Assembly (NCBI GenBank): GCA_017936985.1
Contig: JAGBEM010000023.1
Span: 1-8,947 of the forward strand
Direction of reading: 5' to 3'
DNA length: 8,947 nucleotides
DNA from: Oscillospiraceae bacterium
GTDB lineage: Bacteria > Bacillota_A > Clostridia > Oscillospirales > Oscillospiraceae
In this document: positions 1-6,989 of the stretch, piece after piece
Position numbering within the stretch: the first letter of the stretch is position 1
How the letters are laid out: each line of letters starts with the position of its first letter
Made by a program: the position numbers and the translations under genes
The notes under the pieces: generated by a model
What the model was told of the DNA's origin: nothing
Database searches by the model: none
The model's input: only the letters and a program-made list of their open reading frames with translations

Positions 1-1069
1 AAATATAAGTAAATTCCGTTTTGGCAGAACGGTAATTATCATGATAGAAGTTACCATTTTGCAGAATCTCGCCAAATTCCAGCTTCATTTTTGTTCCCAC
101 AGTGAGATACTGGTTGCACTCCACGATGCCAGCGAAATTCTGCCCGAAATCCAGCACCGTTTCTCCCGCAGGCGTGTGAATAACCTCCCGGACCGGAAGT
201 CGTTCCATCGCCTTGACGCTGGGTGAGTACCGTTCTGTCAGCCTGCCGGGAGCATCTACAAATCCGGGTTGTTTCCATTCTTTGTGGGGCACCATATAAT
301 TCTGCGTTTCACCGTCGTAGATATCTGAAAATGTCACATAGCTGTTACGGTACTGCCAACTTTCATCAGAGGCGATTACCTCACAGCTGCCATCTTTATA
401 GCCGATATGCAGCTCTGCAATCAGCGCGAATGGCCGCTCCGGGTGTGCCATACAGGCCAGACCAAATTTTCCAAGATACCAGCCCTTTCCCAGCAATACG
501 GTCAGTTCATTCTTTTGTTGAAGCAAGCCAGTCACATCATAGGTGCAATACTGGAAATGCTCCTGATAATCGTTGATAAAGGGCGCAAGCAGATCGTCGC
601 CGATCTTTTTATCACCCAAATAGGCTTCAAATACGCCAAGGCCGCAGATATACAGCCGCGCTTGTCTTACTTCCTTTGACAAATCAAAGCATTTACGAAA
701 TTCCGGGTGGAAGGAGCCATCCTGGGGCATACCGATCCACTGCGCCTGCCAAGGCTCATTCAGCTTTCCTGTTTCAAAAAAGCAGGTATCACTGACCGCG
801 ATCTCTCCAGCATCGGACTGAACCGTTACCCGGTAATAATACCGGGTGCGGGGCGAAAGCTGCATATCCAGCTTCGTGCCGAGAGAGGCCAGATCACCTT
901 CTAAGACATAAATTACATCTTCAAAGGCTTCCGATAGAGATACTTCAATCTTTGCGTAACTCTGCTTTGATCCCTGGGCATTTCGCACCTTCCAGGAACA
1001 AAGAACGGAATCCAGCAAATACCCAACCGGGTTCGTAATTCCATTGATTTTAACTGCGTAAAGTTCCAT
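1..1069 (-). CDS. Alpha-L-rhamnosidase, GH78 family (N-terminal 356 residues; gene runs off the left edge)
   Basis: Releases terminal alpha-L-rhamnose from plant glycosides or pectic oligosaccharides. An uninterrupted frame starts at ATG 1069-1067, behind GGAGG (1079-1075) with a 5-nt spacer, and stays open to base 2. Residues about 1-100 read as a fibronectin-III-like domain (SPRTRYYYRVTV near 72-83). Residues about 105-290 match the GH78 N-terminal carbohydrate-binding-like domain (WQAQWIG, then FHPEFRKCF, ARLYICGLGVFEAYL and APFINDYQ). Residues about 300-356 enter the next beta domain, with the GH78 hallmarks LDFGQNFAGIVE (306-317) and NFYHDNYRSAKTEFTYI. The (alpha/alpha)6 catalytic domain and its acidic residues lie outside the window, so activity cannot be judged. 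There is no signal peptide (MELYAVKING), so a cytoplasmic enzyme is expected. It is the last visible gene of the left-pointing operon, 58 bp after the symporter, with a hairpin in between. Confidence 0.9.
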   Translation of the reverse strand, partial: MELYAVKINGITNPVGYLLDSVLCSWKVRNAQGSKQSYAKIEVSLSEAFEDVIYVLEGDLASLGTKLDMQLSPRTRYYYRVTVQSDAGEIAVSDTCFFETGKLNEPWQAQWIGMPQDGSFHPEFRKCFDLSKEVRQARLYICGLGVFEAYLGDKKIGDDLLAPFINDYQEHFQYCTYDVTGLLQQKNELTVLLGKGWYLGKFGLACMAHPERPFALIAELHIGYKDGSCEVIASDESWQYRNSYVTFSDIYDGETQNYMVPHKEWKQPGFVDAPGRLTERYSPSVKAMERLPVREVIHTPAGETVLDFGQNFAGIVECNQYLTVGTKMKLEFGEILQNGNFYHDNYRSAKTEFTYI

Positions 1070-1090
1070 TATTTCCTCCAACGGCAAGCT

Positions 1091-1118
1091 GCGCCCGTGA
1101 ACTGCTGCCCACAGGCGC
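1091..1118 (-). other. Intercistronic hairpin between symporter and rhamnosidase genes
   Basis: In the leftward mRNA, GCGCCTGTG (1118-1110) pairs with CACGGGCGC (1099-1091). This gives a 9-bp stem with one U-G wobble and a 10-nt loop. The wobble is a C-A mismatch on the other strand, so the structure is better formed in the operon transcript. No U-tract follows, so it is not a standard intrinsic terminator. It ends about 11 nt before the rhamnosidase Shine-Dalgarno and may act as an mRNA-stability or expression-balancing element. That role is inferred. Confidence 0.45.
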
Positions 1119-1127
1119 AATAATGTA

Positions 1128-2600
1128 TCAATACTTTCTGGACAGCTTGGCTTCGCATTCCTCGCGGGTGATCTCACCGGCATTGCAGGCAGCCATCAGC
1201 TTTACATCCGATTCCTTCAAGCTGTAAAACGCCACAACCAAGACGCTGAGAATGGTACCGATTGCCGGAATCAGCATATAGATGGTCCACAGAGAATCCA
1301 GCGCATTTTGGGTCTGGGGCACATTCAGCGCGGCCAGCTCTTCAAAGCTTTCTGCCTCCACGGCAACCCACTCGGAAAGTCCCAGCAGGAAAAGGCCCAA
1401 AGATGCGGAGATACTGCTGCTGAGCTTGTTCACAAACGCATTCAGAGAGAAGAAGATGCCGGAGCAGTCCTTACCTGTCTTGTACCGGGTGTACTCAATG
1501 GTATCTGGCGTAAAGAAAGTTTTTGCAATCACAGAAATATTACCGGGAACGGCCTGCAGCACCAGCAGAACGGTGATCACGGCAAAATTATGGTAGCCGG
1601 CAAAGTAGATCATGGAATAGATGACAGAACCCAGCAGACCGCAGATCAGGAACACCTTTTTCTTGCCGAACTTCCGGCAAAGGCGGTCCGTATTCATCTG
1701 AGCAATAGTCTGGGGAATAAACGCAATGGCAATGGGGATGATCAGAATCAGAGAATCGCCATAGAGGTAGAAGGATGCGTAAGTACCCAAACTGCCGCCG
1801 GTCTGCAGACCGGTGTACAACAGGACGCTGAGCAGAATGATGAAGACATACTTATTGGTTTTAACGCAGTTCAGCATGTCCTTGAAGGTGTACCGTTCGG
1901 TAGAGCGCTCATCTTCCGCGTTCTTCAACTCCGCGTTGTGCTCCTTTACCTTGGTAGCGAGAGGCAGCATCATAAAGAAGAAGATCACGGAGGAAACCAG
2001 CGCCACAGACTGGATGGACAGGCCCACATGTTCGCTGATCAGCACCGTCCAGATCACGCCTGCCAGCATGGTGAAAATGCCGGAGATGATGCCTTTGTTT
2101 TTTAGGATCGTTTCCCGCTCGTTGGTGTTATCGGTCAGAGAAACGACCATGGAGTTCATGGGAACTTCCACCAGAGTATAGGTCAAGTCATACAGAAGAT
2201 AAGTAACAGTGAACCAAATCAGCTTGACTGTTTCCGAAGCGCTCTGGGGCATCAGGAAGAAAATGACGGTAAAAATGGGGAACAGGAAGAAGGTCGCCCG
2301 GTACCAGGGCAGGTATTTGCCTTCGCCTGCCAGTTTACCCAGAAGTTTGCTGTTTTTAATGTTCAGCTTATCAATGAAGAAGCCGAAGATCACATCGTCA
2401 AATGCGTCAATGATCTTGACCACCAAAATGGCACCGGACACCTTGATCAGGTCAATGCCCTGGAACAGCAGAAACAGAGTCATCATAGCGGTGACGATGT
2501 AGCCTTCCAGGCTGCGGCCCAGATCACCGATGTAATAGTTCATGCGCTCTTTCTTTGTTGTTCTCCAGCCCTCAGGCTGAACCTTTGCTTTCTTCGCCAT
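1128..2600 (-). CDS. GPH-family (glycoside-pentoside-hexuronide):cation symporter, MelB-like MFS transporter
   Basis: A 490-residue inner-membrane protein, the usual length for a 12-helix Na+/H+-coupled sugar or glycoside symporter. Family marks in order: the helix-II acidic cluster IIDAFDDVIFGFFIDK (about 63-78; D65, D68, D69), corresponding to the cation-site aspartates of MelB; the helix-IV segment YDLTYTLVEVPMNSM (137-151) followed by SLTDNTNERETI; a cytoplasmic charged loop at about 216-250; and the late GPH signature DTIEYTRYKTGKDCSGIFFSLNAF (366-389). Hydrophobic helices fill the rest and a short charged tail ends the protein. ATG 2600-2598 lies 2 nt after the stop of the tannase-like gene, and its Shine-Dalgarno GGAGGG (2612-2607) is inside that gene's last codons, so translation is probably coupled. 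It is the only transporter in the locus and presumably imports the glycoside that the flanking enzymes cleave. Substrate unknown. Confidence 0.92.
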   Translation of the reverse strand: MAKKAKVQPEGWRTTKKERMNYYIGDLGRSLEGYIVTAMMTLFLLFQGIDLIKVSGAILVVKIIDAFDDVIFGFFIDKLNIKNSKLLGKLAGEGKYLPWYRATFFLFPIFTVIFFLMPQSASETVKLIWFTVTYLLYDLTYTLVEVPMNSMVVSLTDNTNERETILKNKGIISGIFTMLAGVIWTVLISEHVGLSIQSVALVSSVIFFFMMLPLATKVKEHNAELKNAEDERSTERYTFKDMLNCVKTNKYVFIILLSVLLYTGLQTGGSLGTYASFYLYGDSLILIIPIAIAFIPQTIAQMNTDRLCRKFGKKKVFLICGLLGSVIYSMIYFAGYHNFAVITVLLVLQAVPGNISVIAKTFFTPDTIEYTRYKTGKDCSGIFFSLNAFVNKLSSSISASLGLFLLGLSEWVAVEAESFEELAALNVPQTQNALDSLWTIYMLIPAIGTILSVLVVAFYSLKESDVKLMAACNAGEITREECEAKLSRKY

Positions 2601-2602
2601 GG

Positions 2603-4156
2603 TTATCCCTCCGTTATTGTGTATGGTTTCTGTGTCCGTTCACAGATGGTTTCTCCAGTTTTGGGGTGTACCTGAACCACCCGGATCTCCTCCGGGGCAA
2701 TTCCTTTTTCTACCCATTCCATCAGCGCTTTGATGCCATCGGTCTGGGTGATGCCGGGTCCATTGCCCCGGCAGTTTCCATGATTATCGCCGGGGGTGAT
2801 GTACAGCCGGCAGAAATCGTCGGCCGCTTCTTTTCCCCCGTGGATCTTCACCATTCGCTGATAGTACTCGATGGTGCCCATGGTGGGGATCAAAGGATCA
2901 TCCCAGCCGTGGTCGATCATCAGCTTACCTCCCCGGGCCGCAAAGGGGCGCAGATCCGCGTTATCCGCATTGCAATTTGCAAACTTTTTGCTGCTTGCAT
3001 CAAAGAGTTCTTCCAGTTCCTCCGGGGTGATAGCATCAAATTTCTGTTTGGGATCACCTGTGACCCAACGAGCCCAGATATCCGCCAGCGGAAAAGGCTT
3101 GGGCCACTTTCCAAACAAGGGATAATAGAACCAGCCGATGGGGATGATCTTGTTCCAGTTCTTCTGCCCCGGCTGGAATCCGGGGTAATAGGCAGGGCCG
3201 TCCCAGATTTTCTTCATCATTTCCGCATCCGTTTTCGTGATTTCTCCCGCCTTGGTTTTGTGTCCTACCAAGGTAAACGGATCAAAAACAACAGGATGCT
3301 TTTCCAAGCGGTAGTAGCTTTCCGCACCGCCTACGCTGTTTTGGAGGGCATCGGCGAAGTATTCCAGCTTTTTCGGATGCAGCGGATAGCCGTAGGAACG
3401 CATCACCGCCTGGGGCCAGAAGCCTACAATCAGAAATTTCGCCCAGTTGATGGCCGGGCAGCAGGCCCAGATACCATCGTAATCGGCCGGATATTCCTGC
3501 GCTTCCACCATGCACTGCCGTCCGCCGCCGCTGCCGCCGTTCATGTAGGAAAATTTTACCGGGCGGTCATGGAGAATTTCCGCCACAGCCTTGCCAAACA
3601 CTGTCATGTTGTGGGTACTTCTTGCGCGCCAGTTTTCGATCCGGTCCCAGTAAATTTCACCGGTTTTTTGATCCTGTCCCCATGTATTGCCATAAGCTTC
3701 GTTACCTGCGTCTGTAATGGCTGCGGTAAAACCATTGATCAGCGCATAGGGAACGGTCCAGCCACGGCTGACATTGTTGGGAACCGTGATATGTCCATAG
3801 CTTCCGGTGCTGCTGCCGCCGCCCGCAGTTCCGGCAAAGCGGTCATTCCATGCAAGAGGACTCCAGATGATGATGTTTTCATCGGCGGAGCCGGTCTTGT
3901 GGTTGATCTCGATACGGCAGAAAGGCGGCATTCCTTCCAGATCCGTTTTCGCCCATAAAAGTTTTATGAGGGGGTTAACCTTGCTTTTGTAGATGCCGGT
4001 ATAGTTGATCTCCGCCCGCGTGACGGTAAATTCCTCCCCGGGAAAACGGACTTTCAGCGCATCCAATAGATACTGCGGATTACACCGCTGTCGGATGCCG
4101 GGTGTTTCAGTCAAAGTGGAGGTATCGAAGAATCTGACATTATCTTTTTCCAGCAT
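2603..4156 (-). CDS. Tannase/feruloyl-esterase-family hydrolase (517 aa), lacking the family's CS-D-HC cysteines
   Basis: Likely a serine esterase acting on aromatic acyl esters such as galloyl or feruloyl groups. The alpha/beta-hydrolase family of fungal tannase and feruloyl esterase B is recognised by SYMNGGSGGGRQCMVEAQ then DYDGIWACCPA (nucleophile S209), GGKLMIDHGWDDPLIP (acid D420) and LYITPGDNHGNC (H459). The positions and spacing match the about 520-residue family members. The usual cysteine just before the serine and the one just after the histidine are both glycine here (G208, G460). There is no signal peptide. I chose ATG 4156-4154 because it overlaps the upstream stop as TGATG and has GGAGGG (4168-4163) 6 nt away. 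An in-frame ATG at 4195 would add 13 residues inside the previous gene and has weaker support. Second gene of the operon. The exact ester substrate is unknown. Confidence 0.85.
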   Translation of the reverse strand: MLEKDNVRFFDTSTLTETPGIRQRCNPQYLLDALKVRFPGEEFTVTRAEINYTGIYKSKVNPLIKLLWAKTDLEGMPPFCRIEINHKTGSADENIIIWSPLAWNDRFAGTAGGGSSTGSYGHITVPNNVSRGWTVPYALINGFTAAITDAGNEAYGNTWGQDQKTGEIYWDRIENWRARSTHNMTVFGKAVAEILHDRPVKFSYMNGGSGGGRQCMVEAQEYPADYDGIWACCPAINWAKFLIVGFWPQAVMRSYGYPLHPKKLEYFADALQNSVGGAESYYRLEKHPVVFDPFTLVGHKTKAGEITKTDAEMMKKIWDGPAYYPGFQPGQKNWNKIIPIGWFYYPLFGKWPKPFPLADIWARWVTGDPKQKFDAITPEELEELFDASSKKFANCNADNADLRPFAARGGKLMIDHGWDDPLIPTMGTIEYYQRMVKIHGGKEAADDFCRLYITPGDNHGNCRGNGPGITQTDGIKALMEWVEKGIAPEEIRVVQVHPKTGETICERTQKPYTITEG

Positions 4157-5115
4157 CACAATCCCTCCATCCACGCAGCTGCCCGTTCCACCCAACCATC
4201 CAGAGGTGTATCCGAGCCTAAACCAAAACCATGACCGCCAGTTTCCGCCTGCTCGATCATGCAGCGTTCGCCCATGGCAGCTTTCATAGAGTCGCCGTCT
4301 AAAACAGAGACCGTCGGATCATCCATGGCACGAACAATGTAGCAGGGCGGATATGCTGCATCCACATGGCGGCTTGCATCGTACTTTTCAATATCTTCCC
4401 GCATATATCCTGCGCCAAACATTCCTGCGCATAGGTACTGCTTTACGGGACTTTCCGGCACATTGGCCATGGAGATCAGCGGATACCCAAGGAGCACACA
4501 TTTCGGCTGTGGAAGACCATATTTTCCTGCCCCCAAGTGTGCCGTTCCCCAGATGGATGCCAGATGCCCTCCGGCAGAAAAGCCAGAAACAGCATAGTCA
4601 TTCGGGTTTACACCAAAATATGTCTTCTTTTCGGTTATGTAACGAAGTGCCGCCGCCAGATCATCCATAGGCTCCGGCAGCAGACCGTTTACAAAGCTCT
4701 CCGGCACGGCAGTACGGTAATTCAAACAGAAGCAATCATAGCCAAGCTCGTTCAGCTTAGCCGCCACCGGGAGGGATTCCACCATAGTACAGACTGCACC
4801 ATAGGCACCACCTGCCATAAGGATCACGAAAGTATCATGCAGCTTTTTCTCCGCAGGAAGCCAAGTCAGCTTCACACTTGCCAAGTGCGGATCGTCCTGC
4901 GCATATACACAGTGAACCTCGTAGGGTGTTTTCAGCCGCTGTAAGCCATATAGGATATCCCCAGCAAACCATGTAGGATTCTTCTGCTGAAGCTGTACCA
5001 GAGTCAAGTGTCCATTCTCGCCGAAGAAGTTTCCGCCGGAGACCAGGCAATCCCGGATGAGACGGATATATTCAGCATTGTAAATCTCGTTCAATGTCGT
5101 ATCGTTCTGAAACAC
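4156..5115 (-). CDS. Alpha/beta-hydrolase esterase (acetyl-esterase/BD-FAE-like, PGGGY-type)
   Basis: A 319-residue cytoplasmic serine hydrolase, likely a carboxyl or acetyl esterase. Residues about 92-135 (FVILMAGGAYGAV then NELGYDCFCLNYRT) correspond to the oxyanion strand-turn and following helix of PGGGY/HGGG-type esterases, with Ala replacing the first His/Pro. The nucleophile elbow is GFSAGGHLASIWG (S180). The acid is probably D266 in VRAMDDPTVSV, and the base is H295 in GGHGFG, so the triad looks complete. The N-terminal 90 residues are less conserved and hold no signal peptide. The start is GTG at 5115-5113, with AAAGGAG (5133-5127) 11 nt upstream. The next in-frame Met, M100, would delete the fold. 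It is the first gene of the leftward operon, its TGA overlaps the next ATG by 1 base, and it lies divergent to the TetR gene. It may remove small acyl groups before or after the tannase-like enzyme. Confidence 0.85.
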   Translation of the reverse strand: MFQNDTTLNEIYNAEYIRLIRDCLVSGGNFFGENGHLTLVQLQQKNPTWFAGDILYGLQRLKTPYEVHCVYAQDDPHLASVKLTWLPAEKKLHDTFVILMAGGAYGAVCTMVESLPVAAKLNELGYDCFCLNYRTAVPESFVNGLLPEPMDDLAAALRYITEKKTYFGVNPNDYAVSGFSAGGHLASIWGTAHLGAGKYGLPQPKCVLLGYPLISMANVPESPVKQYLCAGMFGAGYMREDIEKYDASRHVDAAYPPCYIVRAMDDPTVSVLDGDSMKAAMGERCMIEQAETGGHGFGLGSDTPLDGWVERAAAWMEGL

Positions 5116-5126
5116 TGCCGCACCAA

Positions 5127-5133
5127 CTCCTTT
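5127..5133 (-). promoter_or_regulatory. Ribosome binding site for the GTG-started esterase gene
   Basis: AAAGGAG reads leftward here, 11 nt before GTG 5115. It is the only Shine-Dalgarno-like site in reach and fixes the non-ATG start. It lies inside an 11-bp sequence (TGCAAAGGAGT, 5136-5126) repeated in inverted orientation before the TetR gene. Confidence 0.6.
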
Positions 5134-5154
5134 GCATAATCAACAAAAACCGTA

Positions 5155-5183
5155 TTGACAAACTCATTTTCTATGTGTAATAT
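5155..5183 (+). promoter_or_regulatory. Sigma-A-type promoter for the TetR-led operon
   Basis: A perfect -35 TTGACA (5155-5160), a 17-bp spacer and a -10 TAATAT (5178-5183) that keeps the key first, second and last bases. The start would fall near 5190, leaving a leader of about 90 nt before the TetR start codon. Predicted from sequence only. Confidence 0.6.
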
Positions 5184-5194
5184 GTAACTGAAAC

Positions 5195-5207
5195 AAGTGT
5201 ATCACTT
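5195..5207. promoter_or_regulatory. Candidate TetR operator dyad AAGTG-TAT-CACTT
   Basis: A perfect 5-bp inverted repeat around a 3-bp centre. It covers the putative leftward -10 and lies just past the expected rightward start point. TetR-family regulators often bind such dyads in the spacer next to their own divergent gene, so one bound dimer could block both operons. A further CAAGTGT copy at 5221-5227 (also 5194-5200) overlaps the leftward -35. The arms are short for a TetR operator, so this is a candidate only. Confidence 0.4.
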
Positions 5208-5223
5208 TGGATGTAAAATTCAA
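5196..5223 (-). promoter_or_regulatory. Candidate promoter for the leftward esterase-transporter-rhamnosidase operon
   Basis: Reading leftward: -35 TTGAAT (5223-5218), a 16-bp spacer, and an extended -10 TGA-TACACT with hexamer at 5201-5196. The start would be near 5189, giving a 74-nt leader. A weaker alternative is TTGTTT (5196-5191) with TAGAAA 17 bp further on. The first choice puts the -10 inside the dyad at 5195-5207, which suits repression. Confidence 0.4.
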
Positions 5224-5262
5224 GTGTTTTTCTCAAAAAAACGACGAACTGAAACACATTGC

Positions 5263-5269
5263 AAAGGAG
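5263..5269 (+). promoter_or_regulatory. Ribosome binding site for the TTG-started TetR gene
   Basis: AAAGGAG lies 10 nt before TTG 5280-5282. It rules out the upstream in-frame TTG at 5259, which would place this motif inside the coding sequence and has no Shine-Dalgarno of its own. Confidence 0.6.
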
Positions 5270-5279
5270 TGTATCAGCA

Positions 5280-5792
5280 TTGGCAAGAAAGAATGAAGCC
5301 CATGATGTAGTAGTGGAAAGTCTGACCCAGGCACTGCTGCAGCTGATGGAGAAAAAGCCTCTGGCACAAATCAATGTATCGGAGCTGTGCAGCCGGGCCG
5401 GGGTGGGCCGGGTATCCTTTTACCGCAATTATGAATCCATGGAAGAGATTCTGGTGTACTATCTAAAAAAATGCACCGACGACTGGTGGATTGAATTTTC
5501 CAAGAAACCCAACGAGGAATTCTATGCCACATTCTGGCCTGAGCTTCTGGCGGAGTACCGCAAAAACGAGAATCTTATCAAGCTTCTTTATCAGAACAAC
5601 GCATCCCACCTGATCAAGGAACACATCTTTGCCTGCTGTATGTCCGATGCCGCAGGCACGGAAGAAGATGCCTATACCCGCGCTGCTCTGGCCGGTGCTC
5701 TTTACGGTATGGTGGACGAGTGGATCAAACGAGGAATGGGCCAGTTCCCGGAAAATGTCAGTCTGCGCGCAATTGTGAGGTTAATGCCATGA
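5280..5792 (+). CDS. TetR/AcrR-family transcriptional regulator
   Basis: A 170-residue DNA-binding regulator, somewhat short for TetR (usually about 190-210). The N-terminal three-helix domain is clear: VVVESLTQALLQLMEKKPLA, then INVSELCSRAGVGRVSFYRNY (about 31-51) as helix-turn-helix with the typical SFYRNYES recognition-helix end and EEILVYYL after it. The C-terminal 100 residues form the ligand and dimer domain, ending in AGALYGMVDEWIKRGMGQFPE, as in short Firmicute TetR proteins. I chose TTG 5280 because it sits 10 nt after AAAGGAG; an upstream TTG at 5259 would add 7 residues. It heads the rightward operon and is divergent to the esterase-led operon, so it probably autoregulates and controls both arms in response to a substrate-derived ligand. 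Its stop overlaps the next ATG as ATGA. Confidence 0.9.
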   Translation: MARKNEAHDVVVESLTQALLQLMEKKPLAQINVSELCSRAGVGRVSFYRNYESMEEILVYYLKKCTDDWWIEFSKKPNEEFYATFWPELLAEYRKNENLIKLLYQNNASHLIKEHIFACCMSDAAGTEEDAYTRAALAGALYGMVDEWIKRGMGQFPENVSLRAIVRLMP

Positions 5793-6985
5793 GTAAGAAA
5801 ATCGATTCTGTGATCCAAGGCTATGTGGACAACCGGGAAATTTCCGGCGGTGCCATGATCGTCCGCAAGGACGGACAGATCGTCTATAAAAACAAATGGG
5901 GTTGGGCAGACTTATCTACCCAAACCCCAATTGGCGATAATTCAATTTTCCGCATGATGTCCATGACCAAGCCGGTCACCGCCGTAGGCATCCTGAAGCT
6001 GATGGAAAAGGGGCTTCTCTGTCTTGATGATCCTGTTTCCAAGTTTCTTCCCCAGTTTTCCAATATGCAGGTCTCCTGCGACAAGCGGTACGCCTATAAA
6101 CCCGGCATGAATATGGCTTTGCTTTTACTGAAGCTGCCCTTCTTCCGCATGGAAAAGGTCAAAACCGAGCCTGCTGACCGGGAAATTACTATCCGGGATC
6201 TGCTGTCCCACTCCTCTGGTCTGGAGCAGGGCATCGTGGGCTTTATGGCCATGGCAAAGGACAAGGCAAAGGTGAAATCCCTCTCGGAGCAGATGGAGAA
6301 ATTCAGCCATTGGGCGCTGGGCTTCCAGCCGGGTACGGACACAGGTTATTCCCCCCGGGCAGGCTTCGATGTGCTGACACAGATCATCGAGATAATTTCC
6401 GGCATGGATGCCGCAAGCTACTTCCAAAAGGAAATTTTTGAGCCGCTGGAAATGACAGACTCCTTCTTCTGGCCTGATGAGGTAAAAAGCACGCACATCG
6501 TCAAAGCCTATAAGCGAAAGAAAAACAAGCTGGTGGATGTTACCGGAACAAAGGACGATATGTATGGCATTCTCGCCTGTGAGGAAGGCTACATCGCCGG
6601 CTGCGGCGGTCTGTTCTCCACCCTTTCGGACTACGATCACTTTGTGCAGATGCTAAGTAACGGCGGCATCTACAATGGGATTCAGCTACTGAAGCCCGAA
6701 ACCGTCCGGCTGATGCACACGGAAGCGCCGAAAAAGCACATGGAGCCGGATCCGGGACAGGTCTGGGGACTGGGTGTGAAGATCCGGCAGGACCCGGCGA
6801 AAGGAAAGCTCCCCGTCACCGCCGGGACCTACGGCTGGAGCGGCGCATTCGGTGCCCATTTCTTTATCAGTCCCGTGGACAACCTTTCCTGCGTATGGAT
6901 GACCAATCGGACGGATATTGGCGGCTCCGGGTCCTACATCAGCGCAAAGATCGAGGAACTGGTCTTTGAAGAATACAAGGAGTAA
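5789..6985 (+). CDS. Serine hydrolase of the beta-lactamase/class C family (S12-like esterase)
   Basis: A 398-residue penicillin-binding-protein-fold hydrolase, more likely an esterase or amidase than a drug-resistance enzyme given its context and lack of a signal peptide. Motif 1 is S58-M-T-K61 (RMMSMTKPVTAVGIL). Next comes the family segment ITIRDLLSHSSGL (133-145). Motif 2 is Y187-S-P in PGTDTGYSPRAGFDVL, where the usual third residue Asn is Pro. Then ISGMDAASYFQKEIFEPLEMTDS, the GGLFSTLSDYDHFVQMLSNGG block (273-293), and GWSGAFGAHF (349-358) at the place of the KTG/HxG or WGGxxG strand of esterase members. ATG 5789 is preferred: it overlaps the TetR stop (ATGA) and has GAGG 8 nt upstream, whereas an in-frame ATG at 5720 lies inside the TetR gene. 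The substrate is unknown; a bulky or cyclic ester fits the family. Confidence 0.88.
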   Translation: MSKKIDSVIQGYVDNREISGGAMIVRKDGQIVYKNKWGWADLSTQTPIGDNSIFRMMSMTKPVTAVGILKLMEKGLLCLDDPVSKFLPQFSNMQVSCDKRYAYKPGMNMALLLLKLPFFRMEKVKTEPADREITIRDLLSHSSGLEQGIVGFMAMAKDKAKVKSLSEQMEKFSHWALGFQPGTDTGYSPRAGFDVLTQIIEIISGMDAASYFQKEIFEPLEMTDSFFWPDEVKSTHIVKAYKRKKNKLVDVTGTKDDMYGILACEEGYIAGCGGLFSTLSDYDHFVQMLSNGGIYNGIQLLKPETVRLMHTEAPKKHMEPDPGQVWGLGVKIRQDPAKGKLPVTAGTYGWSGAFGAHFFISPVDNLSCVWMTNRTDIGGSGSYISAKIEELVFEEYKE

Positions 6986-6989
6986 GACT

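Noticed and set aside
1308..2105. Rightward 265-codon open frame antisense to the symporter
   Set aside because: A shadow of a membrane-protein gene: low-complexity polar translation, no start signal and no family resemblance.
2555..3958. Long rightward open frame (467 codons) antisense to the tannase-like gene and the symporter start
   Set aside because: It is fully antisense to two strongly supported coupled genes, has no ribosome binding site or recognisable domain, and its composition looks like a reverse-strand shadow.
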